A DNA stretch of 35,380 nucleotides from Pseudomonadaceae bacterium (GTDB lineage Bacteria > Pseudomonadota > Gammaproteobacteria > Pseudomonadales > Halomonadaceae), in the NCBI GenBank assembly GCA_012727935.1, contig JAAYGA010000331.1, positions 1 through 35,380 of the forward strand. The letters run 5' to 3'. The notes under the pieces are model-generated. The model searched no databases. It was not told where the DNA came from and saw only the letters and a program-made list of their open reading frames with translations. The translations under genes were made by a program, and so were the position numbers. Positions 17,247-27,147 of the stretch are shown piece after piece. Numbering within the stretch: position 1 is the stretch's first letter; each line of letters opens with the position of its first letter.

Positions 17247-19970
17247 CTAGCGATTCCAACCGGAATCATACAAAGGATAGCCCGGCTCTTTGGCTTGCTT
17301 GTCTAACTCATCACACAGGCGGGCTTCTAACCGCTTGCATAACTCTGAATCAGACAAGGGGCTGCCGTCTTGTAGCGTAACAAAAAAAACGTCTTCCACC
17401 CGTTCGCCAAGGGTGGCTATTTTGGCATTTTGTAGCCATAAATCGAATTCAACAAAAATACGCCCAATTCTAGCCAATAACCCCGGCCTGTCTGGGGTAA
17501 TCACTTCAATTAATGTGCGTAAATTATTAGGATCATTACTAATGTATACCTGCGTTGGCAGGGTAAAATGCTTTAACTGCCGTGGCGTGTGGCGCTTAAC
17601 TAGCTGAAGAAAATCTTCTGGGTTGTTTAACGAACTAATTAGCTCGCGCTCTATTTCAGCTAACCGCTGTGAACTGCGAGGAATTTTGCCATTTTGTTCT
17701 AACACTATCAGCGTGTTTAACGTAAAACCTTTATCACTTGAAGCTATACGAGCATCGTGAATTGAAAGCCCTAGGCGGTCGAGCGTAGCCGCCGTTGCTG
17801 CAAAGCCATAGGCCACATCGCGTGAGTGAATAAAAACCTTGGTGCCGCCTTCCCGAATATTTTCAGTGGGGGCAAGCAAAAGCACTAAAGGCTCTTGGCT
17901 AGGCGCATGATTCAAAATACCCAAGGTATGCCAAACCACTTCTTCGGCTGTGTTTTGTAAAAAGTAATCGTTACCCAAGGTTGCCCACAAGTTTAAAATG
18001 CTTGCTCTAGCCACCCCTTGGCAACACAAGCCTTCTAAGGCTTCACGCTGGGTTTCTTCTATCCATTCCGTTGGGTCAATCGGGTTTTCTAAACCACGGC
18101 GCAAAGCACGTTTAGTTTCTGAATAAAGCTGGTTTAAAAGCGCCGCTCGCCAGCCATTCCATAATTTAGGGTTAGTGGCGTTAATGTCGGCAACCGTCAG
18201 TACATGCAAATAATCTAAGTGCTGTTGGTCACCCACTTTTTCTGCAAAGCGACGGATAACTTCAGGGTCGGTTAAATCTTGCTTTTGGGCAGTAATTGAC
18301 ATGACTAGGTGGTTTTTTACCAGCCAGCTCACTAAATTAGAATCACGCTTAGGCAGCCCCTGCCTTGCACAAAAATCATAAGCAGCAACTGCGCCTAATT
18401 CTGAATGATCGCCACCGTAACCTTTACCTAAATCATGAAACAACCCTGCCAGCCAAATAACTGCCAAGTTAGGCAGCTTGCGTATAATCACTGAAGCAAG
18501 GGGAAAGTTTTTTTCTTGGGCAGGGCTACGAAAACTTTGCAACAAACGCAACAACCTAAGCGTGTGGGCATCCACAGTGTAAATATGAAATAAATCATGC
18601 TGGGTTAACCCCACTGCATGACCAAACTCTGGTAAATAGCGCCCTAAAATGCCGTAACGGCTCATGCGTGTTAGTTGCAGTGGAACATCGCCTTTGGCGT
18701 TAATAAGCGCCATAAACAGCTGGTTAACCCGCTTATCTTGACGAAAAGCTTCATCAATTAAATGACGATGGTCTCGCAAGGCGCGAATGGTGGTTGCTCG
18801 CACCCCTTTAATTTCTGCGTGTTCAGCCATCAGTAAAAAGATTTCAATTAATGCAAAAGGATCACGCTCAAAAACATCATCGCCTAGGTGTTCAATTAAC
18901 CCATTACGAATTTGAAAACGCTGATTAATGGCCGTTATAACCTGTGGTTCATTGGCTTTTAAGAGGGCTTCTTCAAAGTGCTGTAACAACACATCATTTA
19001 GTTCTGTTAGCGTGGTAACCACACGGTAATAACGCTTCATAAACTGTTCAACAGCTAAACGCTTTTCGGTGTCTAAATAACCAAACAGCACGGCTAATTG
19101 GCGCTGGTAATCAAACAACAAACGGTCTTCACAACGCTCAGCGGCTAGGTGTAGCGCATAACGAACCTGCCATAAAAAACTTTGCCCCTGCTCTAACAGG
19201 CGCATTTCTGTGGCGGTTAAAAAGCCTTCAGCTAACAAGTCTTGTAAAGAAGACGCATTAAAATGGCGCTTAGCCACCCAGCCAATCATTTGAATATCGC
19301 GCAGCCCACCGGGAGAGCTTTTTATATTTGGCTCAAGGTTATGATCACTATTATTAAACTTGCGATGCCTTGCCACCTGCTCTTGCCATTTAGCATCAAA
19401 AAACGCTGCCGAAGGCCACATTTTATTGGTTGCAAGGCGTTGTTTCATGGCAGTTTGTAACGCAGGTGAACCCACTAGCAAGCGGTTTTCTAATAAGTTA
19501 GTGGCCACTGTAATGTCGGCTTTCGCTTCACGCTCACAATCGGCCAGTGAACGAAAACTATGCCCCACGTCCAGTTTTATATCCCACAAGAGGGCAAGAA
19601 ATTCACTTAAAGCTTGGTGGCAAGAACTGGTGCCTTCATTGGACGTAAGAATTAATAAATCAATGTCAGACTTGGGGTGTAACTCGCCTCGGCCATAACC
19701 GCCCACAGCTAACAGGGCAATTTCGTTATCTGGCCAAATAAATTGCTGCCAAATACAAACCAATAACTGATCCATTGCCCAAGCACGGCCATAAACCAAG
19801 TCACGAATATCGGCACCATCATAAAAAGCTTGGTCTAAACGCTGGTTTATTATGCCCAGTGCTTGTTTCAGCAGCGGCACTTGGGCAAGGCGGCCTTGTT
19901 GCAGCTGCTGTTCTAGGCGCTGAAAGTCATAGAGTGCTAGGTTGGGTTGAAACTGATAGTTAACGCTCAT
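17247..19970 (-). CDS. glnD: Bifunctional [protein-PII] uridylyltransferase/uridylyl-removing enzyme
   Basis: 907 aa. Nucleotidyltransferase GGYGRGELHPKSDIDLLIL, HD domain GLFHDLGKGYGGDHSELG, C-terminal ACT domains (IEVITPDRPGLLARIGRIF). Confidence 0.97.
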   Translation of the reverse strand: MSVNYQFQPNLALYDFQRLEQQLQQGRLAQVPLLKQALGIINQRLDQAFYDGADIRDLVYGRAWAMDQLLVCIWQQFIWPDNEIALLAVGGYGRGELHPKSDIDLLILTSNEGTSSCHQALSEFLALLWDIKLDVGHSFRSLADCEREAKADITVATNLLENRLLVGSPALQTAMKQRLATNKMWPSAAFFDAKWQEQVARHRKFNNSDHNLEPNIKSSPGGLRDIQMIGWVAKRHFNASSLQDLLAEGFLTATEMRLLEQGQSFLWQVRYALHLAAERCEDRLLFDYQRQLAVLFGYLDTEKRLAVEQFMKRYYRVVTTLTELNDVLLQHFEEALLKANEPQVITAINQRFQIRNGLIEHLGDDVFERDPFALIEIFLLMAEHAEIKGVRATTIRALRDHRHLIDEAFRQDKRVNQLFMALINAKGDVPLQLTRMSRYGILGRYLPEFGHAVGLTQHDLFHIYTVDAHTLRLLRLLQSFRSPAQEKNFPLASVIIRKLPNLAVIWLAGLFHDLGKGYGGDHSELGAVAAYDFCARQGLPKRDSNLVSWLVKNHLVMSITAQKQDLTDPEVIRRFAEKVGDQQHLDYLHVLTVADINATNPKLWNGWRAALLNQLYSETKRALRRGLENPIDPTEWIEETQREALEGLCCQGVARASILNLWATLGNDYFLQNTAEEVVWHTLGILNHAPSQEPLVLLLAPTENIREGGTKVFIHSRDVAYGFAATAATLDRLGLSIHDARIASSDKGFTLNTLIVLEQNGKIPRSSQRLAEIERELISSLNNPEDFLQLVKRHTPRQLKHFTLPTQVYISNDPNNLRTLIEVITPDRPGLLARIGRIFVEFDLWLQNAKIATLGERVEDVFFVTLQDGSPLSDSELCKRLEARLCDELDKQAKEPGYPLYDSGWNR

Positions 19971-19998
19971 AAGTTAACGTTCATAAGTTAACACTCAT
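19957..19998. repeat. Three tandem copies of a 14-bp unit overlapping the glnD start
   Basis: Minus strand: ATGAGTGTTAACTT ATGAACGTTAACTT ATGAGCGTTAACTA. ATGs at 19998, 19984 and 19970; GTTAAC in each unit. Confidence 0.95.
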
Positions 19999-20022
19999 CG
20001 ACTAGCCTCGCAGCGGGTGAAA

Positions 20023-20799
20023 TTAAAAGGGTTCGTCACTACGGCGGGTTAACACTTCAACACCCGTTTCAGTGACTAGCAAGGTGTGTTCCCACTGGGC
20101 AGTTAAGCTTTTATCTTTAGTTACCACTGTCCAGCCGTCGTTCAGCTGCCTGCTGTGGCGCTTACCGGCGTTAATCATGGGTTCAATGGTGAAACACATG
20201 CCAGGCTCCAAAACTAGATCTGTGCGTGAGGTGTAACCATTGTAATGCAAAATTTGTGGGTCTTCGTGAAACACCTTACCGATGCCATGACCGCAATATT
20301 CTTGCACTATTGAAAAGCGTTCTTTGGTAGCCATTTCTTCAATAATTTGGCCAATTTCAGAAATACGCGCACCTGGTTTAACTAACTTAATGGCAGCATA
20401 AAGCGCCTCTTTAGTAAATTCAGTTAAACGCCTTGCCAAAATAGACGGCTCGCCAACATAGAACATTTGGCTGGTATCACCGTGGTAATCGTCTTTAATT
20501 ACCGTAATATCAATATTAATGATGTCGCCTTTTTTAAGTAGCTTGGCATCATCGGGAATACCGTGGCAAATAACGTGGTTAACCGAAGTACAAATGGATT
20601 TAGGAAAGCCGTGGTAGTTCAAGGGTGCTGGAATGGCTTGCTGTACTTGGGTGATGTATTGGTGACAGATTTTATCTAGCTCACCAGTTGTTACGCCAGG
20701 AACAACATAAGGCGCGATCATTTCCAAAACTTCAGCAGCCAAGCGGCCAGCAACCCGCATTTTTTCTATTTCTTCAGGTGTTTTAATTGGAACATTCAT
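20023..20799 (-). CDS. map: Type I methionine aminopeptidase
   Basis: 258 aa. INIDITVIKDDYHGDTSQMF, YCGHGIGKVFHEDPQILHY, MCFTIEPMI. Confidence 0.97.
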   Translation of the reverse strand: MNVPIKTPEEIEKMRVAGRLAAEVLEMIAPYVVPGVTTGELDKICHQYITQVQQAIPAPLNYHGFPKSICTSVNHVICHGIPDDAKLLKKGDIINIDITVIKDDYHGDTSQMFYVGEPSILARRLTEFTKEALYAAIKLVKPGARISEIGQIIEEMATKERFSIVQEYCGHGIGKVFHEDPQILHYNGYTSRTDLVLEPGMCFTIEPMINAGKRHSRQLNDGWTVVTKDKSLTAQWEHTLLVTETGVEVLTRRSDEPF

Positions 20800-20842
20800 T
20801 CAAAAACTCGCTTAAAAAGGTTAGCCGAAAATAAATTCGAGC

Positions 20843-20878
20843 TTTATGTTAGCGCCAGACTATGCTATAAAGTGCGCG
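20843..20878 (+). promoter_or_regulatory. Putative rpsB promoter with GC-rich discriminator
   Basis: TTTATG (20843-20848), 17-nt spacer, TATAAA (20866-20871), then GTGCGCGC. Confidence 0.5.
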
Positions 20879-21148
20879 CTCAAAATTAACTGTAAAAGGA
20901 TACGACAAGGGTCGTCGGTTGGCAAACAAGCCGCCACACGAAACCCAGTTGCTAGCCGTTAATTTTGAACAAAACAACCGCACTTATTTAAGTGCAATTT
21001 AACGTCACACATACACCGACACATTCATCTGGGTGCCTTTAGCCATTTATTTAGCGCATTAAAGTTAAAGCTAAATAGGTTATTTAAAACTAAGGTTGAT
21101 GCTTGGGGTGTATGGAGGCCTAACCCGCAGTACTGGAGTATTAAACTA
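20879..21148 (+). promoter_or_regulatory. Structured 5' leader of rpsB-tsf
   Basis: About 270-nt untranslated interval. Perfect 11-bp helix 20880-20890/20958-20968, hairpins inside it, and a long-range helix GGGTGCCT (21031-21038)/AGGC-cta-ACCC (21116-21126) enclosing the hairpin 21048-21055/21070-21077. Confidence 0.6.
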
Positions 21149-21877
21149 ATGGCACAAGTATCTATGCGTGACCTGCTACAAGCTGGCGCTCACTTTGGTC
21201 ACCAAACGCGCTACTGGAACCCAAAAATGGGCAAGTACATTTTTGGTGCGCGTAACAAAATCCACATCATTAACCTAGAAAAAACCGTTCCTGCACTAAA
21301 CGAAGCCATTACTTTCGTTGAAAAGCTTGCAGGCGGCAAGAACAAGATCCTTTTTGTTGGTACTAAGCGCGCAGCAAGCAAAGTTATTCGCGAAGAAGCC
21401 GACAAGGTTAACATGCCTTACGTTAATCACCGCTGGTTAGGTGGTATGCTAACTAACTACAAAACCATTCGTCAGTCCATTCGTCGCCTACGTGAACTTG
21501 AAACTCAGTCACAAGATGGCACGTTTGACAAGCTAACCAAAAAAGAAGTGTTAATGAATACCCGTGAAATGGAAAAGCTTGAGCGTTCCATTGGCGGTAT
21601 CAAAAACATGGGTGGCTTACCTGATGCATTGTTTGTTGTTGACGTAGACCACGAACGCCTAGCCATTAACGAAGCTAACAAACTAGGTATTCCTGTTATT
21701 GGCGTAGTTGACACCAACTCTAACCCAGACGGTGTAGACTTCGTTATTCCTGGTAACGATGATGCCATTCGTGCAGTACAGCTTTACGTTCGCGCTATTG
21801 CAACAGCTTGCAGCAAAGCACGTGAAGAAGAAATTGGCGAAGAGCTAATTGAAGTTGCAGAAAACTCCGCCGAGTAA
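21149..21877 (+). CDS. rpsB: 30S ribosomal protein S2
   Basis: [27 protein letters not shown]. Confidence 0.98.
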   Translation: MAQVSMRDLLQAGAHFGHQTRYWNPKMGKYIFGARNKIHIINLEKTVPALNEAITFVEKLAGGKNKILFVGTKRAASKVIREEADKVNMPYVNHRWLGGMLTNYKTIRQSIRRLRELETQSQDGTFDKLTKKEVLMNTREMEKLERSIGGIKNMGGLPDALFVVDVDHERLAINEANKLGIPVIGVVDTNSNPDGVDFVIPGNDDAIRAVQLYVRAIATACSKAREEEIGEELIEVAENSAE

Positions 21878-21890
21878 TTAACTCCGGCTT

Positions 21891-21923
21891 AGCCTGCCTA
21901 GTAAACCTTAGGCAGGCTTTCTC
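21891..21923 (+). terminator. Hairpin terminator/attenuator between rpsB and tsf
   Basis: AGCCTGCCTA (21891-21900) - 8 nt - TAGGCAGGCT (21909-21918), then TTCTCT. Confidence 0.75.
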
Positions 21924-22017
21924 TATTCTTGGTTATTGCTTTAAGTTTGGCTGCTAATTCAACTGGCACTAAGCAGCAGTAACCTTCTAAACATCTTCTA
22001 GTTAAGGGGATTTATTC

Positions 22018-22878
22018 ATGGCAAAAATTACTGCCGCGCAAGTAAAAGAACTTCGTGACCGCACCGGTTTGGCAATGATGGAGTGCAAAAAAGCACTTGA
22101 AGAAAGCAACGGTGATATCGAACAAGCCATTGATGACCTACGTAAAAACTCAGGTCTAAAAGCTGCTAAGAAAGCAGGCCGTATTGCTGCTGAAGGCGCT
22201 ATTGCTACCCGCGTTGCTGCCGATGGTAGCTATGGCGTTATGGTAGAAATTAACTCTGAAACCGACTTTGTTGCGCGTGACGACAACTTCCTAGGTTTTG
22301 TAGACAAGGTTGCCGACAAGCTATTAGCAACCCGTGAAACAGACGTTGCTAAGTTAACGGCTGGCGAACTTGAAGAAGCACGTGGCGCACTAGTTCAAAA
22401 AATTGGCGAGAACATCACTGTACGCCGCGCCTCACTTGTTGAAGGTGCTGTGGTTGGTGAATACGTTCACGGTGGCCGCATTGGTGTGCTAAGCGTTCTT
22501 ACTGCTGGCAATGCTGAAGTGGCTAAAGACGTTGCTATGCACGTAGCTGCGGTTAACCCTCGTGTATGCAACCCTTCAGACATGCCTGAAGAAGAGCTGA
22601 ACAAAGAAAAAGACATTATTCTTGCTCAGCCAGACATGGCCAGTAAGCCTGCTGAGATTGCTGAAAAAATGATCGGTGGCCGTCTGAAGAAGTTCTTAGC
22701 TGAAAACAGCCTAACTGAACAGCCTTTTATTAAGAACCCAGATTTGTCTGTGGGTGCTTATGTTAAAGCGGCTGGCGGCGAAGTTGTTAGCTACCAGCGT
22801 TTTGAAGTAGGCGAAGGAATCGAAAAGAAAGAAGAAGATTTTGCTGCAGAAGTAGCAGCGCAGGTTGCAGGTCGTTAA
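22018..22878 (+). CDS. tsf: Elongation factor Ts
   Basis: [29 protein letters not shown]. Confidence 0.98.
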   Translation: MAKITAAQVKELRDRTGLAMMECKKALEESNGDIEQAIDDLRKNSGLKAAKKAGRIAAEGAIATRVAADGSYGVMVEINSETDFVARDDNFLGFVDKVADKLLATRETDVAKLTAGELEEARGALVQKIGENITVRRASLVEGAVVGEYVHGGRIGVLSVLTAGNAEVAKDVAMHVAAVNPRVCNPSDMPEEELNKEKDIILAQPDMASKPAEIAEKMIGGRLKKFLAENSLTEQPFIKNPDLSVGAYVKAAGGEVVSYQRFEVGEGIEKKEEDFAAEVAAQVAGR

Positions 22879-22927
22879 GATAGACCCCAACCCCTTCTGG
22901 GCTACGCAACTGGCTTAGAAGCTCCTC

Positions 22928-22959
22928 AAAAACGTGCTGGGTTTTCCCTGCACGTTTTT
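22928..22959 (+). terminator. Rho-independent terminator after tsf
   Basis: AAAAACGTGC-T-GGG-TTTT-CCC-T-GCACGTTTTT. Confidence 0.85.
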
Positions 22960-23004
22960 GTGCAATTAAAGAACCCTATATTCTGCCTATTTGGAGACTT
23001 GCCC

Positions 23005-23739
23005 ATGACCACACCCTCGGATCGAAACGCAAAATACAAGCGCATTCTTCTTAAGCTAAGCGGCGAAGCCCTTATGGGAGATCAAGAGTTTGGTATTGAT
23101 CCAAAAGTTTTGGATCGTATGGCCCTGGAAATTGGGCAACTAGTTGGCATAGGCGTTCAAGTAGGCATAGTCATTGGTGGCGGCAACCTATTTCGTGGTG
23201 CCTCACTCAGCGCCTCGGGCATGGAAAGAGTCACCGGCGACCACATGGGCATGTTGGCAACGGTTATGAATGCGTTGGCTATGCGTGATGCACTAGAGCG
23301 CACCAATATTCGTACCCGTGTTATGTCAGCCATTCCTATGAGCGGCGTAGTAGAACACTATGATCGCCGCACCGCCATTCGCTACCTTACTTCAGGCGAC
23401 GTGGTTATTTTTTCAGCCGGTACAGGTAACCCCTTCTTCACCACCGATTCTGCTGCCTGTTTACGTGGCATAGAAATTGATGCAGACGTGGTTATTAAAG
23501 CCACTAAAGTGGATGGCGTTTACAATAAAGACCCTGTTAAATACCCAGATGCAGTAAAGTATGAGCGTTTAACTTACGATGAAGCACTTGATCAAAAACT
23601 TGAAGTCATGGATTTAACGGCCATTTGCCTAGTGCGTGACCAATCCATGCCGGTTCGTGTATTCAATATGAACAAATCAGGTGCGCTACTTAATCTTGCT
23701 GTTGGCATACATGAAGGTACGCTAATTTATAAAGATTAA
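23005..23739 (+). CDS. pyrH: UMP kinase
   Basis: [26 protein letters not shown] 23005 with TTGGAG upstream is preferred over 22960. Confidence 0.96.
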   Translation: MTTPSDRNAKYKRILLKLSGEALMGDQEFGIDPKVLDRMALEIGQLVGIGVQVGIVIGGGNLFRGASLSASGMERVTGDHMGMLATVMNALAMRDALERTNIRTRVMSAIPMSGVVEHYDRRTAIRYLTSGDVVIFSAGTGNPFFTTDSAACLRGIEIDADVVIKATKVDGVYNKDPVKYPDAVKYERLTYDEALDQKLEVMDLTAICLVRDQSMPVRVFNMNKSGALLNLAVGIHEGTLIYKD

Positions 23740-23796
23740 TTAATTAAAGCTAAACTCTGTTTCTAGCTTGGCTATTCTTAATAAGAGGCAACTATT

Positions 23797-24354
23797 GTGA
23801 TTAACGAAATTAATAAAGACGCGCAAGAGCGCATGGATAAAAGCTTAGAGTCACTTCGTAGTGCGTTTAATAAAATTCGTACCGGACGCGCCCACCCCAG
23901 CATTCTTGATTCAGTTAGAGTGGATTACTACGGTAACGAAGTACCGTTAAGTCAGGTTGCCAATATTAATATTGAAGACAACCGCACACTAATTGTTGTG
24001 CCTTGGGAAAAACCCATGGTGCCAGTGGTTGAAAAAGCCATTATGAAATCTGACCTAGGTCTTAACCCCAATACTGCTGGTGGCAATATTCGTGTGCCTA
24101 TGCCTGCTTTAACCGAAGAAACACGTAAAGGTTATACCAAGCAAGCACGCACCGAAGCAGAAAATGGTCGGGTTGCTATACGCAACATTCGTCGTGATGC
24201 CAACAACCAGCTAAAAGCCTTGTTGAAAGACAAAGACATCAGCGAAGACGAAGAACGCCGCGCACAAGACGATATTCAAAAAGTAACGGATAAGTTCATT
24301 GTTGAAATTGACAAGGCACTAGCATCCAAAGAAGAAGACTTGATGCAAATCTAA
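23797..24354 (+). CDS. frr: Ribosome recycling factor (GTG start)
   Basis: 185 aa. [24 protein letters not shown] start with GAGG upstream. Confidence 0.97.
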   Translation: MINEINKDAQERMDKSLESLRSAFNKIRTGRAHPSILDSVRVDYYGNEVPLSQVANINIEDNRTLIVVPWEKPMVPVVEKAIMKSDLGLNPNTAGGNIRVPMPALTEETRKGYTKQARTEAENGRVAIRNIRRDANNQLKALLKDKDISEDEERRAQDDIQKVTDKFIVEIDKALASKEEDLMQI

Positions 24355-24373
24355 TTTAGAACAGGCTTGGCTA

Positions 24374-25120
24374 ATGTCTTCGACTAACACCCTACCGCAA
24401 CTAGAGCGCCTGCCTAAGCACGTTGCCATTATTATGGATGGCAACAACCGCTGGGCAAAACACCGTAAGCTTCCTAGCCTTGCTGGGCATAAAGCCGGTG
24501 TCGATTCAGTGAGAGCCATTTTAGAAGTGGCTTTGCAGCAGGGTATCGAAGTTATTACTCTGTTTGCTTTTTCAAGTGAAAACTGGGCTCGGCCTGCGGA
24601 AGAAGTTAGTGGTTTAATGGAATTGTTTAAATGGGCTTTGCGCCGTGAAACCAAACGCCTACACAAATACCAAGTGCGCTTAAAGGTAGTAGGGAACCGT
24701 TCTGGTTTTTCAACTGAACTGCAACAGCTAATGCTTAAAGCAGAAGAGTTAACGGCCAATAATACCAAAACAACCTTAGTGATTGCCGCCAACTATGGTG
24801 GCAGGCAAGACATAACCCAAGCCGCGCGTCAACTTGCTTTAAAAGCAGTCAACGGTGAGCTGAATGCTTGCGATATTACAGAAGCAGACATTCAGCAACA
24901 CCTAGCCTTACAACACCTGCCAGACCCAGACCTTTGCATTCGCACTAGTGGCGAGCAACGCCTTAGTAACTTTCTGCTTTGGCAGCTTGCCTATGCCGAA
25001 TTGGTATTTGTTGATGCCTATTGGCCTGATTTTCGTCAACAGGCATTTTATGACACTCTAAAAATCTTTATTAGCCGCCAGCGACGTTTTGGTGGGCGTG
25101 AAGAAACAACTCACAGTTAA
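24374..25120 (+). CDS. uppS: Undecaprenyl diphosphate synthase
   Basis: HVAIIMDGNNRWAKHRKLPSLAGHKAG; DLCIRTSGEQRLSNFLLWQLAYAEL. Confidence 0.97.
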   Translation: MSSTNTLPQLERLPKHVAIIMDGNNRWAKHRKLPSLAGHKAGVDSVRAILEVALQQGIEVITLFAFSSENWARPAEEVSGLMELFKWALRRETKRLHKYQVRLKVVGNRSGFSTELQQLMLKAEELTANNTKTTLVIAANYGGRQDITQAARQLALKAVNGELNACDITEADIQQHLALQHLPDPDLCIRTSGEQRLSNFLLWQLAYAELVFVDAYWPDFRQQAFYDTLKIFISRQRRFGGREETTHS

Positions 25121-25141
25121 ACCCAACGGATAATCCTTGCC

Positions 25142-25948
25142 ATGTTAAAACAGAGACTGCTAACAGCGATTTTTTTAGCGCCGCTTGCTCTTTGGGGCTT
25201 ATTTGGCCTGAATGGTAGTGCCTTTGCCATTTTCACTGGGGTTGTTATTGCCATAGGTGCTTGGGAATGGGCAAGGCTTTCTGGCTTTCAACGGCTAGGG
25301 CAAATCCTTTTCCCCATTTTTATACTGCTGATACTTTATGGCGCTTATAAACAACCCCAACAGCTTAACCAAGCCTTGTGGCTGGGTTTAATTGGGTGGT
25401 TTATCGCCCTCTTTTTTGTTGTAACCTACCCCCGCACAGCCAGCCTTTGGCGCTGCCCTTCACGGCGCTTAATTATGGGCGTTTTTATTTTAGTACCCGC
25501 TTGGGCAGGGTTTGTGCTGTTGCGTGAACAGGGCGTATTCTGGTTGCTTTATGTGTTACTGATTGCTTGGGTTGCCGATGTTTTTGCCTATTTTTCTGGC
25601 CGTGCTTGGGGTAAGCGCAAGCTAGCACCAGCGGTTAGCCCGGGTAAATCTTGGGAAGGTGTGGCCGGTGGTTTGGTGGGTACTAGCCTACTTAGCGTCC
25701 TTGCCAGCCTCTACCAAGGCTTTTCTTTTAGCCAGTTTGGATTGTTATTAGGCATCACCTTCATTATTACTGGCGTTTCAGTTTTGGGCGATTTAACCGA
25801 AAGTTTAGTTAAACGCGAAGCAGGCATGAAAGATTCCAGCCAACTATTACCAGGGCATGGGGGCGTTATGGACAGAATTGACAGCCTAACCTCGGCAGTG
25901 CCTTTGTTTGCTTTGTTAATGCTTAATTTTGCTGGTGATCTGCTGTGA
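25142..25948 (+). CDS. cdsA: Phosphatidate cytidylyltransferase
   Basis: Polytopic membrane protein with [37 protein letters not shown]. Confidence 0.96.
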   Translation: MLKQRLLTAIFLAPLALWGLFGLNGSAFAIFTGVVIAIGAWEWARLSGFQRLGQILFPIFILLILYGAYKQPQQLNQALWLGLIGWFIALFFVVTYPRTASLWRCPSRRLIMGVFILVPAWAGFVLLREQGVFWLLYVLLIAWVADVFAYFSGRAWGKRKLAPAVSPGKSWEGVAGGLVGTSLLSVLASLYQGFSFSQFGLLLGITFIITGVSVLGDLTESLVKREAGMKDSSQLLPGHGGVMDRIDSLTSAVPLFALLMLNFAGDLL

Positions 25949-27123
25949 TACGTCTTGCCATTTTAGGTGCTACAGGCTCAGTCGGGCAATCTACCCTTGA
26001 AGTGGTGGCACGCAATGCTGATAAATACCAAGTGTTTGCTGTTTCAGGTTACCAGCGCCTTACGGAACTGCTAAATATCTGTAAAAAATTCCAACCCAAG
26101 CTTGCGGCTGTTCCTGCCAATGCAGCAGTTAGCTTTCAACAACAGTTGCAAGCAGCAGGCTGTAAAACAGAGGTGGTTGCTGGTGAAGAAGGCTTAGAAA
26201 CCCTTGCCAGCACACCTGAAGTGGATGTTGTGGTCGCGGCCATAGTGGGTGCCGCTGGTTTAGTGCCAACCCTAGCTGCAGTTAAAGCCGGTAAGCGCAT
26301 TTTACTGGCCAACAAAGAAGCCTTGGTGATGTCGGGCGCACTATTTATGGATGCGGTTGAAAAGTATCAAGCCACGCTTTTGCCTATTGATTCAGAACAT
26401 AATGCCATTTTTCAGTGCTTACCAGCCAATTTTGCTAAGCGCAGTTTTGCTGAACAAGGCATTGAAAAGCTGTTGTTAACGGCTTCAGGTGGGCCTTTTC
26501 GTGGCTGGTCAAAAGAAGCATTAAAAGACGTTACGCCAGCGCAAGCCGTGGCCCACCCTAACTGGTCGATGGGGCGTAAAATCTCAGTGGATTCAGCAAC
26601 TTTAATGAACAAAGGCTTAGAGCTGATTGAAGCCTGCTGGTTGTTTAATGTACAACCACAACAAATTGAAGTAGTGGTTCATCCACAAAGCATTATTCAT
26701 TCAATGGTGAGCTACCGTGATGGCTCGGTCTTGGCTCAGCTAGGTAACCCCGATATGCGTACCCCCATTGCCCACGCTTTGGCTTGGCCTAAACGCATTG
26801 ATGCAGGGGTTAGTCCGTTGAATTTAATGACAGCCGCAGCCTTAACCTTTGAACAACCTAATAACCTTGCTTTTCCCTGTTTAGCGTTAGCACGCCAAGC
26901 TTTTCAAGCCGGTGGAACCGCGCCTGCCATTTTAAACGCAGCTAATGAAGTGGCTGTAGCGGCCTTTCTTGAACAGCGCATTCGCTTCACTGACATACCC
27001 AAAGTTATTAATCGCGTCCTTGATCTAAGCCGTATTCAAGCAGCAAACGATCTTGAACTTTTACTGTCAGAAGACCGGCGTGCCAACCAAGTGGCACAGA
27101 AAATCATTCAAAAGCTGCATTAA
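25945..27123 (+). CDS. dxr: 1-deoxy-D-xylulose 5-phosphate reductoisomerase (GTG start)
   Basis: [53 protein letters not shown]. The GTG overlaps the cdsA TGA. Confidence 0.97.
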   Translation: MIRLAILGATGSVGQSTLEVVARNADKYQVFAVSGYQRLTELLNICKKFQPKLAAVPANAAVSFQQQLQAAGCKTEVVAGEEGLETLASTPEVDVVVAAIVGAAGLVPTLAAVKAGKRILLANKEALVMSGALFMDAVEKYQATLLPIDSEHNAIFQCLPANFAKRSFAEQGIEKLLLTASGGPFRGWSKEALKDVTPAQAVAHPNWSMGRKISVDSATLMNKGLELIEACWLFNVQPQQIEVVVHPQSIIHSMVSYRDGSVLAQLGNPDMRTPIAHALAWPKRIDAGVSPLNLMTAAALTFEQPNNLAFPCLALARQAFQAGGTAPAILNAANEVAVAAFLEQRIRFTDIPKVINRVLDLSRIQAANDLELLLSEDRRANQVAQKIIQKLH

Positions 27124-27147
27124 CCACCTGCGGATTCAAACGCCTTT

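Noticed and set aside
20977-20985. ACCGCACTT, identical to the Haemophilus uptake signal sequence core (reverse complement)
   Set aside because: I noticed only one match in the window, and it forms part of a leader hairpin. No repeated uptake signal pattern is evident, so it is probably coincidental.
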